From Vibrio sp. HA2012 (GTDB lineage Bacteria; Pseudomonadota; Gammaproteobacteria; Enterobacterales; Vibrionaceae), in NCBI RefSeq assembly GCF_002812955.1, contig NZ_PFXK01000002.1, positions 248,001-312,000 on the forward strand: DNA of 64,000 nucleotides. Reading direction: 5' to 3'. Position numbers and translations under genes: made by a program. The notes beneath the pieces are model-generated. The model did no database searches. It had not been told where the DNA came from and saw only the letters and a list, made by a program, of their open reading frames with translations. Shown here piece after piece: positions 63,467 through 64,000 of this stretch. Position 1 is the stretch's first letter; every line of letters begins with the position of its first letter.

Positions 63467-64000
63467 ATGACTGATATTTTAGCTAACTTAATTAATGGAT
63501 TTGGCGTTGCTCTGCAACCTTACCATCTACTTCTGGTCACTGTTGGTGGTGTACTGGGTACTATCGTAGGTATGTTACCAGGCTTAGGCCCTGCAACGGG
63601 TGTAGCCGTTCTGCTACCAATGACTTTTGCAATGGGACCGACAGCGGCTCTGATCACTATGACCGGTGTTTACATTGGTGCAATGTTCGGTGGTTCCCGT
63701 AGTTCGATTCTGATTAACACTCCGGGAGACGGCGCAGCTCTGGCTGCAACATTTGACGGTTATCCCATGGCAATGCAAGGACGTGCAGAATCAGCCTTGG
63801 CAATGTCTGCTATTGCCTCTCTGATTGGTGGTACGATAGCGGCTGTGCTGATGACTCTGCTTGCGGAACCAGTCGCCAACTTTGCTCTGAAATTTGGTCC
63901 GGCAGAATACTTCCTGCTGATGGTGACTGCTCTGTCAATGACAGCTTCTATGTCTAAAGGCAATATGCTGAAAGGCTTCTTGTCGATGGTATTCGGTCTG
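63467..64000 (+). CDS. tctA: Tripartite tricarboxylate transporter permease (TctA family), cut by window edge
   Basis: 178 codons from ATG 63467 (AAGGTGAG ribosome site) run open to the last base. VGMLPGLGPATGVAVLLPMTF and GSRSSILINTPGDGAALAATFDGYPMA are unmistakable TctA signatures. It is the large, sodium-coupled permease, normally about 500 residues; the rest lies beyond the window. Confidence 0.93.
   Translation, partial: MTDILANLINGFGVALQPYHLLLVTVGGVLGTIVGMLPGLGPATGVAVLLPMTFAMGPTAALITMTGVYIGAMFGGSRSSILINTPGDGAALAATFDGYPMAMQGRAESALAMSAIASLIGGTIAAVLMTLLAEPVANFALKFGPAEYFLLMVTALSMTASMSKGNMLKGFLSMVFGL

Noticed and set aside
1..64000. Mobile elements, prophage, CRISPR, rRNA or tRNA
   Set aside because: No transposase, integrase or phage genes, no regularly spaced repeats and no clover-leaf or rRNA-like tracts were seen.

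Overview
The window reads as chromosomal DNA of a gamma-proteobacterium, most likely Vibrionaceae. Pointers are an NspS/MbaA-type pair (polyamine-binding protein plus GGDEF-EAL protein), an OmpV/MipA gene joined to a CarRS-like two-component system, an MSHA-like pilin, a LysR/DoxX pair, many c-di-GMP and chemotaxis proteins, and PTS sucrose genes beside separate Entner-Doudoroff and pentose-phosphate operons. Base composition looks moderate (about mid-40s % GC by eye). I see no rRNA, tRNA, CRISPR array, insertion sequence or phage module.

Layout. 1-3982: a truncated chemotaxis receptor and a 949-residue sensor/GGDEF/EAL protein. 4087-11391: histidine kinase, response regulator and MipA/OmpV protein, divergent from an RND efflux adaptor and pump; the shared promoter carries two CTTAC-type direct-repeat boxes. 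11395-13007: MsrPQ periplasmic methionine sulfoxide repair. 13166-17738: YtfQRT-YjfF galactofuranose ABC importer. 18204-19323: an OhrR-like repressor and two small proteins of unknown function. 19429-31743: D-glucuronate regulon, with a seven-gene minus-strand operon (TRAP permeases, GH31 glycosidase, UxuB, UxaC, KdgK, KdgA) divergent from the TRAP binding protein, a GntR-family regulator and UxuA. Five copies of an ATTGGTCAACCAAT-like palindrome and a good CRP site tie it together.

31916-35489: NspS-like sensor and MbaA-like GGDEF-EAL protein. 35749-42166: D-amino-acid/D-glutamate cluster (DgcN, DgcA, D-amino-acid aminotransferase; divergently a Na+/alanine symporter and alanine racemase). 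42232-46503: small housekeeping and uncharacterised genes (PpnP, DUF3820, YbjQ, a DUF364-like protein), an orphan MSHA-type pilin and LysR/DoxX. 46663-51927: GlgC, MalS, a YbaK-type deacylase, an aldo/keto reductase. 52066-57326: sucrose PTS EIIBC divergent from sucrose-6-phosphate hydrolase, glutathione peroxidase, fructokinase. 57752-61466: zwf-pgl-gnd with a gluconate-repressor-type operator inside its promoter. 61864-64000: tripartite tricarboxylate transporter TctCBA, with tctA cut by the window edge.

The theme is carbon scavenging: glucuronate, galactofuranose, sucrose, maltodextrin, D-amino acids and organic acids, feeding the Entner-Doudoroff, pentose-phosphate and glycolytic routes. 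Envelope sensing and c-di-GMP signalling genes lie between the catabolic units. No single gene is clearly an unknown system. The most informative parts are the regulatory architectures (glucuronate regulon, RND/MipA promoter, zwf promoter) and the combined D-amino-acid locus.
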